Shown in pieces: positions 42,080 to 52,369 of a stretch of 64,000 bases of DNA. The DNA lies in contig JANTQA010000032.1 in the NCBI GenBank assembly GCA_027625915.1, positions 12,540,001 to 12,604,000 of the forward strand, given 5' to 3'. Source of the stretch: Anaeramoeba flamelloides (Eukaryota; Metamonada; Anaeramoebidae). The notes under the pieces were generated by a model. That model was not told the DNA's origin, did not search any database, and saw only the letters and a program-made list of their open reading frames with translations. The number at the start of each line of letters is the position of its first letter. Position 1 is the first letter of the stretch. The translations under genes were made by a program, and so were the position numbers.

Positions 42080-44464
42080 TTATTTATCTAAATTTCTTAA
42101 AGTGAAATAGCCCGAAACTGAAGAGATGGCGCCGACGATTAAAAGATAAAATAGTGTTTTAAACATTGTCAGTTTGAAAAAATAGGCTAAAAATAATAGT
42201 ACGAGTAAGCCAAGAGTGGCTATAAATATTAAATTGGTGATCAAAGCGATAGGGTTTTTGAGTGAAGGGAAGGATTTCAAATTGAATCCAACGATGTATA
42301 AAAGGACGATTAAGAGAACGAAGGGGATGAGCATGATTCCCGTAAAGGCGTTTGAAACGACCTTTGGTGGGCGTTTAGGATCTGGGTTGAAAATGTGTTT
42401 GATTTCGTCCTTGATCAAGAAGTCAGGGTGGATCTTTTGGTTTTCGATCGAGAGGTCCAGGATCGTTTGTTCGCCCTCTGAGAGGTCACCGAAGTCGATG
42501 TTGATGTTGGCGAAATTCCATAGGATGGATTTTTCAAAGAAAAAGTTTCCGATGATCAATTCCAAATTGTACTTGCCCGAAGAGAAGTCCATGTTCCCGT
42601 CGTTTGAATTGATGTCGATTGTGCACTGGTACTTTTTCGTTTTTTGCATGGCTAAAAAGTATCGCTCGATGCCCGTTTCAAGGTCTGTGATTTTAACCAT
42701 TGCCTGGTGTGTTTCGATCAAGTTATTGATGTTCTGTTGGAAGCCAGTTTTTTGCTTTTTTGATGCTTTCGATGGCTGTCCTGCAGTTACGCGGAACGAA
42801 ATTGAAAGAACGTTGTCTCGCTTAACGACAATGTCTTTCTTTGCAGAGTCCGAAGTTTCTGGATACTTAATTTTGTTATGCGACAACACGGATCCGCCCT
42901 GGGATTTTGGTTGCTTGACAACAATTTCCAAGTCTGAAACCTTGACGGGGCCGACGATTTTCGTGAGGATTGTGACATCGGCGGTATTGAATGGCCTTAA
43001 TTTCTTGTTGCTCTTGCCATCTTTCGATGACTTATGGCTGACACGAACTTCCAAATTATAGAATCCGATCGAGGGTTTGTATGCTAAGAGATCGGCAACA
43101 TATTTCTTACTCTTGGGATCTTGTGAAAGTAAGAAATGGGAGGTTAATGACTTTTCGGGTTTGGACACGGGAGATAAACGGAATAAAAAGACTTCAATGC
43201 TATCGTCAGGTAAAGCGTTTCCAAACAAATCGGAAACAAGCAATTTCATTGCATTTTGCTTGCCCTTTTGTTTAATCGATAATTCTTCATTATCTGCGGT
43301 GATACAAATCAATTTTTTGAACACTCGGTCTTCGTCTAAAGATTTAAGCCCAGTGATCACATTATAAGCTGCCGAAATGTCTTGAGTGCTTTTTCTTGAA
43401 AATAAAAATTCTGCCAAGCCGATAAGATCTTCTTCAGAAAATATTTCTTCATCATCGTCATCGTCATCGTCATCATCATTTAAATTAATTGAAAGTTTTT
43501 TTAATTTAGCAAAGGTACGGAGTACTCGAGAGGTAATTTCTAAATCTGGCTTGCCTGACTCGTCATTAAAGAAGGATTGTTGGATTTGGCCATCATTTTC
43601 GACTAACAAATTGGCAACATCTGCGATTAATTCGATGACGTTTTCCAATAATTCTTCAATACTCATTTCTAAATATCCTTCAAGTGATTCGTATTCTTCT
43701 TCATCATCGTCGTCTTCGGATTCTGCCTTTTCGATTATAGTATCGTCGTCGTCGTCGTCATCAGCGAGTTCTTGGTAACTAGTTTCACTGTCGTAATTTT
43801 CAACAACCAATACAGCTAATTCTAATACATACTGCGAAAATTCAACTTCTGGATCATCTTCTTCAAGTAAGGCAAGCATTTTTCCAAATGATCTGAGAAT
43901 CACTTTCCTAAATTTGCTTGTCTCCTTTTCATTAAAGATTTTGGTTTTTTCCAATTCAAAAAATGTTTGCCCACTGAGGTAGATATTCCTTGAAGATTTT
44001 CCGTTGATCGACTTCAAGAGCAATTCCTTGATTGCTGGTGACAATTTGCTGATTTTGTTGTCTTTCTTTTTGGAATGGCACTGTAATTCATTATAGATTA
44101 TAGAGCCTGATTGAAGTGAATTTAAAGTGTTCCAAATCGTCGTTTGGGACTCATACTGCTCATCGGTGTTGAGGCTAACGTCTTCGAAGAATGTCTTGAT
44201 TTCTTGGCACAGATCTTCTTTTTGAACTTTGCTCCAAATGGAGGACCCGGATAAGAACTGATAACCTACAGAGGCTTGGAGCAAGCTTTGGAAATTTTCT
44301 TTTTTATAATTCTTTGATGCGATTGTCTTTTCGAAGGTTTCCATTAATTTCTTTTGTTCACCACGAGTGATGATCTTGTTTAAACCCTGTGTCGAACAAT
44401 TAATATTTGTGCTCAGGATGAAAAAAAGAAAAATACAAATGAAGAGAATGTTTTTGGTGTTCAT
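42080..44464 (-). CDS. RPN2: Ribophorin II, oligosaccharyltransferase subunit
   Basis: Single exon of 794 residues. I start at 44464 (MNTKNILFICIFLFFIL), which gives a canonical signal peptide; an in-frame ATG at 44512 would only add a Lys/Thr-rich leader. The family signature is at the C-terminus: from about residue 684, IKHIFNPDPKRPPKVVS followed by three membrane helices (about 706-728, 739-763, 771-789). The protein is the Swp1/ribophorin II subunit of the ER oligosaccharyltransferase, which N-glycosylates nascent proteins. The lumenal part is helical, then beta-rich. It carries two acidic runs (DDDDDDD and DDDDDDDDD, with an EDDDDEEE block between) built from GAT/GAC codons, and these help make it longer than the roughly 630-residue human protein. 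It is divergently transcribed from eS7. Confidence 0.93.
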   Translation of the reverse strand: MNTKNILFICIFLFFILSTNINCSTQGLNKIITRGEQKKLMETFEKTIASKNYKKENFQSLLQASVGYQFLSGSSIWSKVQKEDLCQEIKTFFEDVSLNTDEQYESQTTIWNTLNSLQSGSIIYNELQCHSKKKDNKISKLSPAIKELLLKSINGKSSRNIYLSGQTFFELEKTKIFNEKETSKFRKVILRSFGKMLALLEEDDPEVEFSQYVLELAVLVVENYDSETSYQELADDDDDDDTIIEKAESEDDDDEEEYESLEGYLEMSIEELLENVIELIADVANLLVENDGQIQQSFFNDESGKPDLEITSRVLRTFAKLKKLSINLNDDDDDDDDDEEIFSEEDLIGLAEFLFSRKSTQDISAAYNVITGLKSLDEDRVFKKLICITADNEELSIKQKGKQNAMKLLVSDLFGNALPDDSIEVFLFRLSPVSKPEKSLTSHFLLSQDPKSKKYVADLLAYKPSIGFYNLEVRVSHKSSKDGKSNKKLRPFNTADVTILTKIVGPVKVSDLEIVVKQPKSQGGSVLSHNKIKYPETSDSAKKDIVVKRDNVLSISFRVTAGQPSKASKKQKTGFQQNINNLIETHQAMVKITDLETGIERYFLAMQKTKKYQCTIDINSNDGNMDFSSGKYNLELIIGNFFFEKSILWNFANINIDFGDLSEGEQTILDLSIENQKIHPDFLIKDEIKHIFNPDPKRPPKVVSNAFTGIMLIPFVLLIVLLYIVGFNLKSFPSLKNPIALITNLIFIATLGLLVLLFLAYFFKLTMFKTLFYLLIVGAISSVSGYFTLRNLDK

Positions 44465-45002
44465 TTTCTTGAAAGTTGTTTGGTTCGTTGATTTATGTTT
44501 TTTTGGAAACAAAAAAAAAAAGAGAAATAAATAAAAAAGGAAAAAAAAATAAAAAAAAAAGTTTTTTGGGAAAAAGAAAAAAAAAAAAATTAAATAAAAA
44601 AAAAAGTAAAGAAAAAAAATGAAAAAGAGAATAATATTTTAAATGAATAACCTGAGATTAGTAGGGCAACTTTTTAGTAAAAACAATTATTACTCTCCAA
44701 GTTATGATTAATTAGACTTGTTTTGAGAAATATTATCAATGATAAGTTATTGGTTTTTATTCTTGAAATGTGATAGAATGAACAATGGATGTAATTTCTA
44801 ATTTCAGTTTTTTTCCTGTTTGTGGAGCAAGTTTAGAATCATTTAATTAACAATAAATCTTGGAATGTTTTATTTTTTTGAATCAATTTACTCATTATTA
44901 CTATTTTTGGTGGGGGTTGCTTCCTTTTGTTATCCAATTGACTGAGTTTACCTCCTCTTGAAATTTCTGATTTTTATCATTTTTTTTTACTTATTTCTAA
45001 AA
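44465..45002. promoter_or_regulatory. Divergent intergenic interval between RPN2 and eS7
   Basis: 538 bp separate the two start codons, so both promoters must lie here. Poly-A flanks the RPN2 start and T-rich tracts precede eS7. A central, less repetitive part (about 44640-44960) includes GTTATGATTAATTAG and TTGGTGGGGGTTGC. No TATA box or known motif can be assigned with confidence. Confidence 0.5.
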
Positions 45003-45579
45003 ATGTCAACAAAAGAAGGTTTGCTTTCTTTTGATTTTTTTTTTTTTTTTTTTTAAAAAAAAAGTGTTGTTACATATTGGACTTAAATTTAAAAGTCTTT
45101 CATAATTAAATGAATTGTTGTTAGATCAAAAACTAAAAGAATTTCCTCTTTTTTTTTTTTTTTTTTATTATTTTCTTTTTGTTTACAAAATTCATAAACA
45201 AAATAGCTTTATCACTCAGAAAAATTGTCAAGCCAAAGGGAAAGCCAACAGACCTTGAAAAAAAAGTTGCCCAAGCTTTTTTCAATCTTGAAATGAACAC
45301 AGAAAGCCGAGAACTTAAATACAGTCTTTCCAGATTATACTTTTCTGGTGCTATCCAAATCCCAATCCGTAAAAAAAGAAAAGCAATCGTTGTCTTTGTA
45401 CCAGTCCCAGCATACAGCGGTTTCCAAAAAATTCACGATCAATTAGTTGGTGAATTAGAAAAGAAATTTTCTGGTAATCATGTTGTTATTGTTTCAAACA
45501 AAAGAATTTTCAAACCAGAAACTAAAAAAGTTTCTTTCAAACAAAAAAGACCAATGTCTCGTTCTCTTACAAATGTAAC

Positions 45580-45619
<40 letters not shown>

Positions 45620-46194
45620 TTTGTTTTTTTTTTTTTTTTTCTTTTTTGATTTCTTTTGGAAAATTTATAAAAAAACATGATTATTCTCATTATATTTTCT
45701 CCATAACCTTATCTTCATAATCTTATTTATAATCAAATTAATAACAAACCTCTGAAATCTCGCCTTAATAAAAACAATAGGTCCATAATTCAATTTTAGA
45801 AAACATCTTATACCCATGTGAAGTTATTGGAAGAAGAACACACTATCACCTTAATGGAAAAAAAACTTTCAAAGTGTAAATGATTTTTTTATTTTTTTCT
45901 TTATAATTGCGCCTTTATATCAACACAACATTTTTATTTCAACCCTTTTCCTTAACACTTTCCTGTTTTCTGAATTTAACTAAAATAACACAAAAAAAAA
46001 CAAAAAAAATAACAAAAAAAAACCCAAATTAATTGATGATGAATAGAATCTTAGCAGGAAAAGATAAAACCACTATTGAAGGAAGAATACAAACTTATAT
46101 TAAAGTATATAAACATCTTACACAAAAGAATATTGTCTTTGATTATTCAATTTCACCAGTTTTGAAAAAAGAGAAAAGAAACAAACGTAAATAA
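45003..46194 (+). CDS. RPS7: 40S ribosomal protein eS7
   Basis: Four exons: 45003-45018, 45207-45574, 45781-45875 and 46047-46194 (TAA). Total 627 nt, 208 residues. Introns are 188, 206 and 171 nt, with donors GTTTGCT, GTAACTA, GTAAATG and acceptors AAATAG, CAATAG, GAATAG. The joined protein starts MSTKEALSLRKIVKPKG and keeps the family core: VFVPVPAYSGFQKIH, ELEKKFSGNHVVIVS, QKRPMSRSLTN then VHNSILENILYPCEVIG. eS7 is a small-subunit protein of the cytosolic ribosome. The C-terminus carries a basic extension (KKEKRNKRK), absent from the 194-residue human protein. Intron 2 opens with a very long poly-T run. Tiny first exon and several short introns are typical of ribosomal protein genes. Assignment is secure. 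Confidence 0.95.
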
Positions 46195-46869
46195 ATTAAT
46201 TTTCTATTTTAAAATTTTGAAACAAATGATTAAAACCAAATTACATATTTCTGAAATAAGGAAATTTATCATAAAATACAGATCATTATAGAAAAATAAA
46301 TTATTTTTTTTTTTTTATTTTTTTCTGAGAGTTAATAGCAACTTTATTGTTTTTGTAAAAGTTAACTCTTCCTCAATAAATAAAATTTTTAAAAAAACAA
46401 ATAATATTAATCTTTCTTTTTTTTAACTCTTTATTTGAAAAAAATATTTTGTGTGGATAAGAGTTTTTTAAAAAAACAAGTAACACCTGGAATTTAATAA
46501 TACTGGAACACAATTTAGTCTCTTTAATATTTACAGTACTAGTATTGGTAAGCAAATAAAAGCCATGTATCTTTCTCCCTATTTTTTTTTAAATTCATCC
46601 TTTCTAGAACACTTTTGAGAAATTGATTCTTTGCTAGGTAAAATGATTATCAATTTTATTCATTAATGTAACATATGAGATGAATTTTTTGAAAAAAGGA
46701 TCATTTAAAAAAAAAAATAAAAAATGAAAAAATATTAATAATAAACAAATGACAGAAAAATTTTGAAAAGTTTTTTTGTTAATTGTGTATATAGATCAAA
46801 ACACTTTTGTAAAGTAAATTTTTTTTTCAATTATAAAAAATAAAATCAATTTAATAATTTTTAATTTTA

Positions 46870-46940
46870 AGGGTCGAGCCATTTACCGTGGATTTGCTCC
46901 ATACTCAAGGAGTGTTTTGCCACCAAAAAGGGTATTGTGA
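46870..46940. other. Coding-like island on both strands
   Basis: About 70 bp of balanced composition in A/T DNA. On plus, after an AAG acceptor-like site, it reads GRAIYRGFAPYSRSVLPPK. On minus it reads LVAKHSLSMEQIHGKWLDP and ends in TAA, the stop used by almost all other genes here. A third reading contains the ankyrin-like LLEYGANP. It may be a terminal or internal exon of an unassembled gene. Strand and family are undecided. Confidence 0.3.
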
Positions 46941-47340
46941 AATTACCCTTCTTTTGATTGAGAAAATTTAAAATAACAAAAAAAAATCTCTTCCAATCTT
47001 CTATGAGAAAAAATTCAATTAAAAAAAAAGTTTTAAAGGATTCTCAACTTAATCAAATTCAATATAAAAAAATTCAATAGTTTTTTTTTTATTTTAAATT
47101 TCCAAAAGGTTAAATTTCTTCAATTTAAAACAAATTGTTTTTTATAAGTACACTCATCAATTTAATTCGATTTAATCGAATTTGTGATTATTTTGGAACC
47201 CTTCTATATTTGATAAAGTAAGGATTTTGTAAGATTCTTGAGATTAAAATAACTCATTTGAGAATGAAAAAATGTAAAATAAAATCTTTGAGATCTCAAA
47301 AAGCGCCAAAGAGAAACATCTCAAAACTAACATGGTTGTT

Positions 47341-47499
47341 TTAAAAATTATAATTTCTTGACCATTCGAATTGGAAATTGATTGTTATTCTTTTGCGTTT
47401 TTTTTCTAAAAATGCCTCTTTTTGATTGTTGATATTTGGAGATGGATTGTACATCATAGGCTTTGCATTACGGGCTAGTTTTTGATTGTTATTCGACAT
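47341..47499 (-). CDS. Possible 53-residue protein or exon
   Basis: From the ATG at 47499 the frame reads MSNNNQKLARNAKPMMYN, continues SPNINNQKEAFLEKKRK and ends SRNYNF with a TAA stop. The frame is also open further upstream, but that part is low-complexity. A diverged copy lies at the left window edge (1-163). Similarity between copies is best in the MMYNPSPNINN part. Function unknown. It could equally be part of a dispersed repeat. Confidence 0.35.
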   Translation of the reverse strand: MSNNNQKLARNAKPMMYNPSPNINNQKEAFLEKKRKRITINFQFEWSRNYNF

Positions 47500-48309
47500 T
47501 CTTATAAAAAATACAAAATTTTTTTTCTTTCTTTTCAGAAAATTATTTTTTTTAATAATGACTTGATTCTTAAGGTGTTCTTGACTTTTCAAATCAAAGA
47601 ATAATTTTATTTTTCAAATAAAAAAAATCAATTTTATTTTTTATATTTTTTTTCAATTTTTTTGTTATTTTATTTTTTTTATTTTTGGGAAAAGTTCTCA
47701 AATTCTTTTGAAATCATGCTTTTGGTTTCTAGGATAGGAAAAAATGAAAACAAAAAACTTAAAAACAAAAAAAAAAAATAGTTACATACAGGTAGAAGGT
47801 AATTGCATTAAAATCCTTGGGAAACAATTTGAATTAGTGATTTCCATTTAAGTGGTGGGGGTGAAAATATTTTTCGATGTGCATATATACCATTTTTGCT
47901 GATCACTCAACAGAAACAAAAAACCTTCAAATTATTTATACAGGGGTAAAAAAAAATTTCAATTCTCAAGAAAGTCAAAGTAAATTTAAAAATCAAAAAA
48001 CTAAAGTCAAAATAAATTAAAAGAAGAAAATACCAAAACACCAAATAATAATTTATAATATTAATAGCAAATAAACAGTATATATACTTTATTACATTAA
48101 TATTGAATAAAGAAACAAATACAATTTCTGTTTTTTAAATTATATATTTTTTTTATTATTGAAATTCAGATTTTTTCTTTTGGAGATCTTGTAAATAGTT
48201 AATTTTTTCAAAAATTTTTTTACTAATACATTGATCAGAAAAAAAATCTGACTCCAAGATGTTATTTTAGAAAAAATTATTATTATTAATTTCTCATTTT
48301 CTATATAAT

Positions 48310-48312
<3 letters not shown>

Positions 48313-48349
<37 letters not shown>
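48313..48349. repeat. (TA)n microsatellite
   Basis: About 18 TA units followed by three TATG units. Confidence 0.95.
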
Positions 48350-48361
<12 letters not shown>

Positions 48362-49059
48362 TTACCATCGCTTTGAATTTTCAGTAATATTGAGAATTAA
48401 AATTCTTGTTAACCTTTTTACCCTAATTAGTTTTTTGAAAATGACAATTAGTTTCAGTTATTTTTATATACAATTACTATAATTATTTTACATCACTGTT
48501 GTATTACCCAATTAATACATAATTTAGACTATAAATATCATATATTAATATTGTTTTAAATTATTTAGAACTTGTATTAAGTAATTAAAATTTTTTTTTT
48601 GTAACAAAATATTTTATTAATGTTTGCATATTTGATTTTTAGATTTTTATACAGATTTATTGTGGAGCCTTAATTTCTTCAAAACACACCATAGAATATT
48701 TTGATACATTTAGTCATTCATTTAATCAATTATTAGTAAACAATTATGAATTAATTCATGAAATTGGATAATTTTGAATCCTATAAATACTTTTCTTAAT
48801 GAAAAGTTTTTTGTTAGTAACACTTTAATGAAATACTTTATAAAAATTAAAAAAAATTAGATTAATTCTTCAATACCAGAACATACCCCCCAAATCAACA
48901 TAAAAAGGTGATATAAGTGGTCGAAATTATAAATCCATTTTATGTTCCATCCTAAATAATCCATGTATCTCAAGGTATTTTAACAACTAAAAATACACTT
49001 GTTTAATGTATTAAATTTATCCCATAAATAAAAATCTTTTTTCTGCTTCTTGTTTTTGT

Positions 49060-49180
49060 TCAAAATACTAACAAGTATCCACAAAAAAATCAATTTTGAA
49101 AGTAAACTCCATGATATTTTGGTAATGTTTTAAATTATGTATTGATGTTGTATTAAAAATGTTCTTGTTTTTCCAACTTT
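49060..49180 (+). repeat. Dispersed repeat, partner of 60945-61060
   Basis: AATCAATTTTGAAAGTAAAC followed by TCCATGA and TTTTAAATTA recurs with few changes near 60965-61020. Confidence 0.5.
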
Positions 49181-49575
49181 CCAAATTTTGGTGATTGTTT
49201 TTATTTTGAATATTTACTCTACAGTGGTGTAATTAATCCATGTTGACTTCCTTTAACCCATTATAAAAATTTAACCCCTGTTTTTTTTTTCAGATTTAGG
49301 CCTTTGAAGATAAATACATACACAGATATATTCTTGGTTGAGATATAAAGTGACATCAGAGGTTAGATCTTTGATTAATGTAAATGGTTCAATAATAATA
49401 AATAAATTTTGTTTCAAAAATTTCATTATATTATTCAAATAATTTCTCCGAGATAAAATGATTATCTGGGAAAATTCTGAAAAAAAGATCTTTTCATTTT
49501 TTTGTCTAAAAATTATATTTTAATCTTTCAATATCTCCATAATTTTTTTTAAATAGTATTTTAAGAACATTACTA

Positions 49576-49577
<2 letters not shown>

Positions 49578-49613
<36 letters not shown>
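49578..49613. repeat. (TA)n microsatellite, left half split by a MITE
   Basis: A TA run stops exactly where the MITE at 49612-50197 begins. A shorter TA run resumes at its other side (50196-50210). Confidence 0.9.
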
Positions 49614-49615
<2 letters not shown>

Positions 49616-50197
49616 CTATTTCCAATAAAGTGGGGCAAATTTATTTTAAAATATAGCTTTTAAACACAATCTATAAAAAAGCATTTAAACATCCAAAATC
49701 ATTAACTACCATTTATCAATTCTTGATAATAATTCAATTCGTTTCTTAGTATTGTATTACTTAAATAAAAGATATTAAATTTTCTGATCTCGATTTTATC
49801 TGATATTTTTTAGGTGCTAAAATTGGTGTTTATTATTTTCTTTTTGTTTGAAAAACCCGTTTTCATAACTTTTTTAATCACAACAAATTTTCAAATAGAA
49901 TTGAAAACATATAACTGTATTTTATTGTTTAAAAAATCATTTGTAACCTTTCCATATTTCCAGTTTTTTAGAAAAATTTGTCGTACAACGTTTTCACCAA
50001 AAAAAGTATGGATTTTTTTTTCATTTTTTTGAAAATATTTCATCCAACTTATTTTAAAATAAATACCTTAGCCATTTATTCAATTGGTATTAATATTAAA
50101 CTTAATTTGGTATCATCAATTAATGAATACTACCACTAACAAAGACTATTTTTTATGAAATGTAAAAAAAAATGCCCCACTTTTTTGGAAATACCTT
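49612..50197. mobile_element. MITE with GGTATTTCCAA-type TIRs
   Basis: The ends read AAGCTATTTCCAATAAAG then TGGGGCA on the left and, inverted, AAGGTATTTCCAAAAAAG then TGGGGCA on the right, so TIRs are at least 25 bp. TA flanks both ends. The inside is AT-rich with an unremarkable 72-codon frame (49814-50032) and no transposase motif. TIR type and TA target fit Tc1/mariner. Confidence 0.85.
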
Positions 50198-50529
50198 ATA
50201 TATATATATACTATTTTCATGACATAAGTTTGTTTCTTTTATTTCTACACCGAGTCAATATTATTTTGCAAAGGTTAAATTTTAGTAATTGGTTAAAGTA
50301 AAAAACAATGAGTTATTTACACCACCATATTTTTTGAACAATTTCGAATTTGAATTAACATTTTTATAATTTCTATGCTGAATATAGAACTTTAAGAATT
50401 CAATTCAATTTTCAACCTCATTTCTGGTTGGGTTTATTTGATCTTTTAAATTATTGAGCTTTCTTAAAGAAATAATCTGTAATAAATTTTTTTAGCAAAA
50501 TTTAATAGAGATAATAAATATTTTTTGCC

Positions 50530-50650
50530 AATTACTTAGATTTGAAAAACCCTGTTTATTTTCAATATTAAACATGTTACAAGATATAGAATCTTTATTT
50601 AGAAATTGGTCCAAAAAAAAAAAAAATAATAGAGACTAGTTCCTTACGGG
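50530..50650 (-). mobile_element. Relic of the TTAAGGGACTAG MITE
   Basis: Reverse complement of this block reads GTAAGGAACTAGTCTCTATT, then GGACCAATTTCTAAATAA, then AAACAGGGTTTTTCAAATCT. It matches the left two thirds of the element at 53615-53793. The other end is missing. Confidence 0.6.
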
Positions 50651-51014
50651 AGTAGCTACATCATAAAACATCATCAAAATTTGAGAGAGATGAGATTAGA
50701 GTATTTTATTTTAGTGGCGTGTGATCTTATTTTCTCTAAAATTTTTTTTAAAAAAATTATTTGATATTTTTTTTTTAAGTAATGCCCAACAATAAAAAAA
50801 AAAGAGAATATATTGATAAAATAGTTTATATTTATTTTATTTTTTTATTTAAATAAATTTAATTCCAAAAATTTTGGGCTAGTTTAAAGAATCGAAAGAA
50901 TAGTAATACCATGCTTTACATTCAATTTGAAATTAATTTTAATTCAACAAACTATTTCATTTTTTCTCTTTTTTGTTTTTGTTTTCATTTCATTTTTTTC
51001 GAGTTACGAAATCT

Positions 51015-51385
51015 ATTTCGAATGATCTGGAATTTTTTAATCAATGGTTGATGGAATGTTAGTGTTGAGTTCTTTAATAGAAAAATCACATACAATTGAT
51101 CCATGGTATCTTATCATTTGATGGATCAATAATTGTTGATGTAATTTTAACAGATTTACCAATACATTTTTTGTTCAGCTCGATTTATTTTTTTGGATAC
51201 ATTGTTTTGATTTTTTTGTTTTATATTTGTTTCTTTTATTTGGATCAAAATGATATCTTATAAAAACATTAATACTATATTACTTAAATGTGATTTTATA
51301 TTATGTTTGGGAAAATATACTAAAGTCAGTTTTTGTTTTCCTATTTTGGATTATCTGTGTGTCCAAATTTTTGGAATGGGGGTTT
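51015..51385. repeat. Dispersed repeat with embedded palindromic MITE, copy 2
   Basis: Inverted partner of 5575-5925. It keeps one TIR (GTGTGTCCAAATTTTTGGAA near 51358) and the flank TGGTATCTTATCATTTGATG. The other TIR is more diverged (TTTTTTTGGATACATTG near 51187). Confidence 0.65.
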
Positions 51386-51743
51386 AGTTTTTTTTTGGGA
51401 GAGGATAATTTTAGATTCTTCGAATAAAACTTTTGCTATTTTGTGGTTTAAAATTTGATAGAATATAATCATATTCACTTCTCCAATTCCACCAAATCCA
51501 ACTATATAAAATCCTCAAAAGTAATGTTTTGGATAATTATTATTTGTTGGAATCCTTCGAGATATTAAACCCCGTTCATGTTTCCTTTTGTGCTTCTCTC
51601 AATTTTAATGTTATTGTTGTTTTTAAACAAAATCTATTAATCCTAAATGTCAATGATAAAAAAAATATTTCTAATTGTTTTTGTTTGTCATGACTAAAAA
51701 AATTCAAAAATGATGAAAAAATAAAAAATGAAAAAATTAAATG

Positions 51744-51840
51744 CCACAATAGAATGCTGAGATAAGGATAAAAGATATGTTATTCAACATTTGAAACACT
51801 GTTTTAAGCAATTCAACTCAATATTCTATTGTGGAAATTT
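51744..51840. repeat. Small palindromic element
   Basis: TGCCACAATAGAAT at the left is repeated inverted (ATTCTATTGTGGAA) about 80 bp later. It could be a very short MITE. No second copy seen. Confidence 0.45.
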
Positions 51841-52369
51841 CTTTGAGATTCTTGAAAAAAAAAATTTAAAAAATCTAATGAATGGAGTACTTTAAATCAT
51901 AAAAATCAATGAGCTACAGCCAAAGTAAAAAATATTCTAATCTGATCCTTTTCAAAATTGCAAAAAAGTGAAAAATTTTCCGCTACCGTGGCTACCCCCT
52001 TAAAAAAAAAACAAACCTGGAATTTTTACCACAGGTTTATCACGTTTTAAGAGATCATTTTTATCTCAGTATTTTGCTTTTGATTATTTAATTCAGTTTT
52101 ACTCTCTTTGATCAAATTGTAACACAAGTTAGTATCCTAAAAAAAACACGAAAATTATTCTCATTCTCCAAAAAAAAATAGCTTTTCAACTTTTGTTGTT
52201 AGAATTATCAAATATTTGATAATCTTTTCTTATAAATTATCAAATTTAGATTCACAAAATATCTAGTGAAAACTTCAGCTATGAGAATATAGAAACTTGA
52301 ATACACATCAAAGAATAAAATCATATTTAGATTTCATTTTTTTGTATTTTAATTTTTTATAGAATTAAC

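Larger units (their letters stand above)
46195..52369. other. 6.2-kb intergenic region with MITEs and islands
   Basis: It holds a 70-bp coding-like island (46870-46940), a 53-codon minus frame (47341-47499), TA microsatellites (48313-48349, 49578-49613), a MITE (49612-50197), a MITE relic (50530-50650), a repeat shared with 60960-61060 (49060-49180), a dispersed repeat with embedded MITE (51015-51385) and a small palindromic element (51744-51840). No firm gene. Confidence 0.6.

Noticed and set aside
42216-43778. Plus-strand open frames of up to 281 codons opposite RPN2
   Set aside because: Antisense shadows of a securely identified gene, with no start context or domain.
50640-50690. GGGAGTAGCTACATC stretch considered as part of a tRNA
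   Set aside because: No T-loop GTTCGA, no acceptor stem pairing and no anticodon arm. It abuts a MITE relic.
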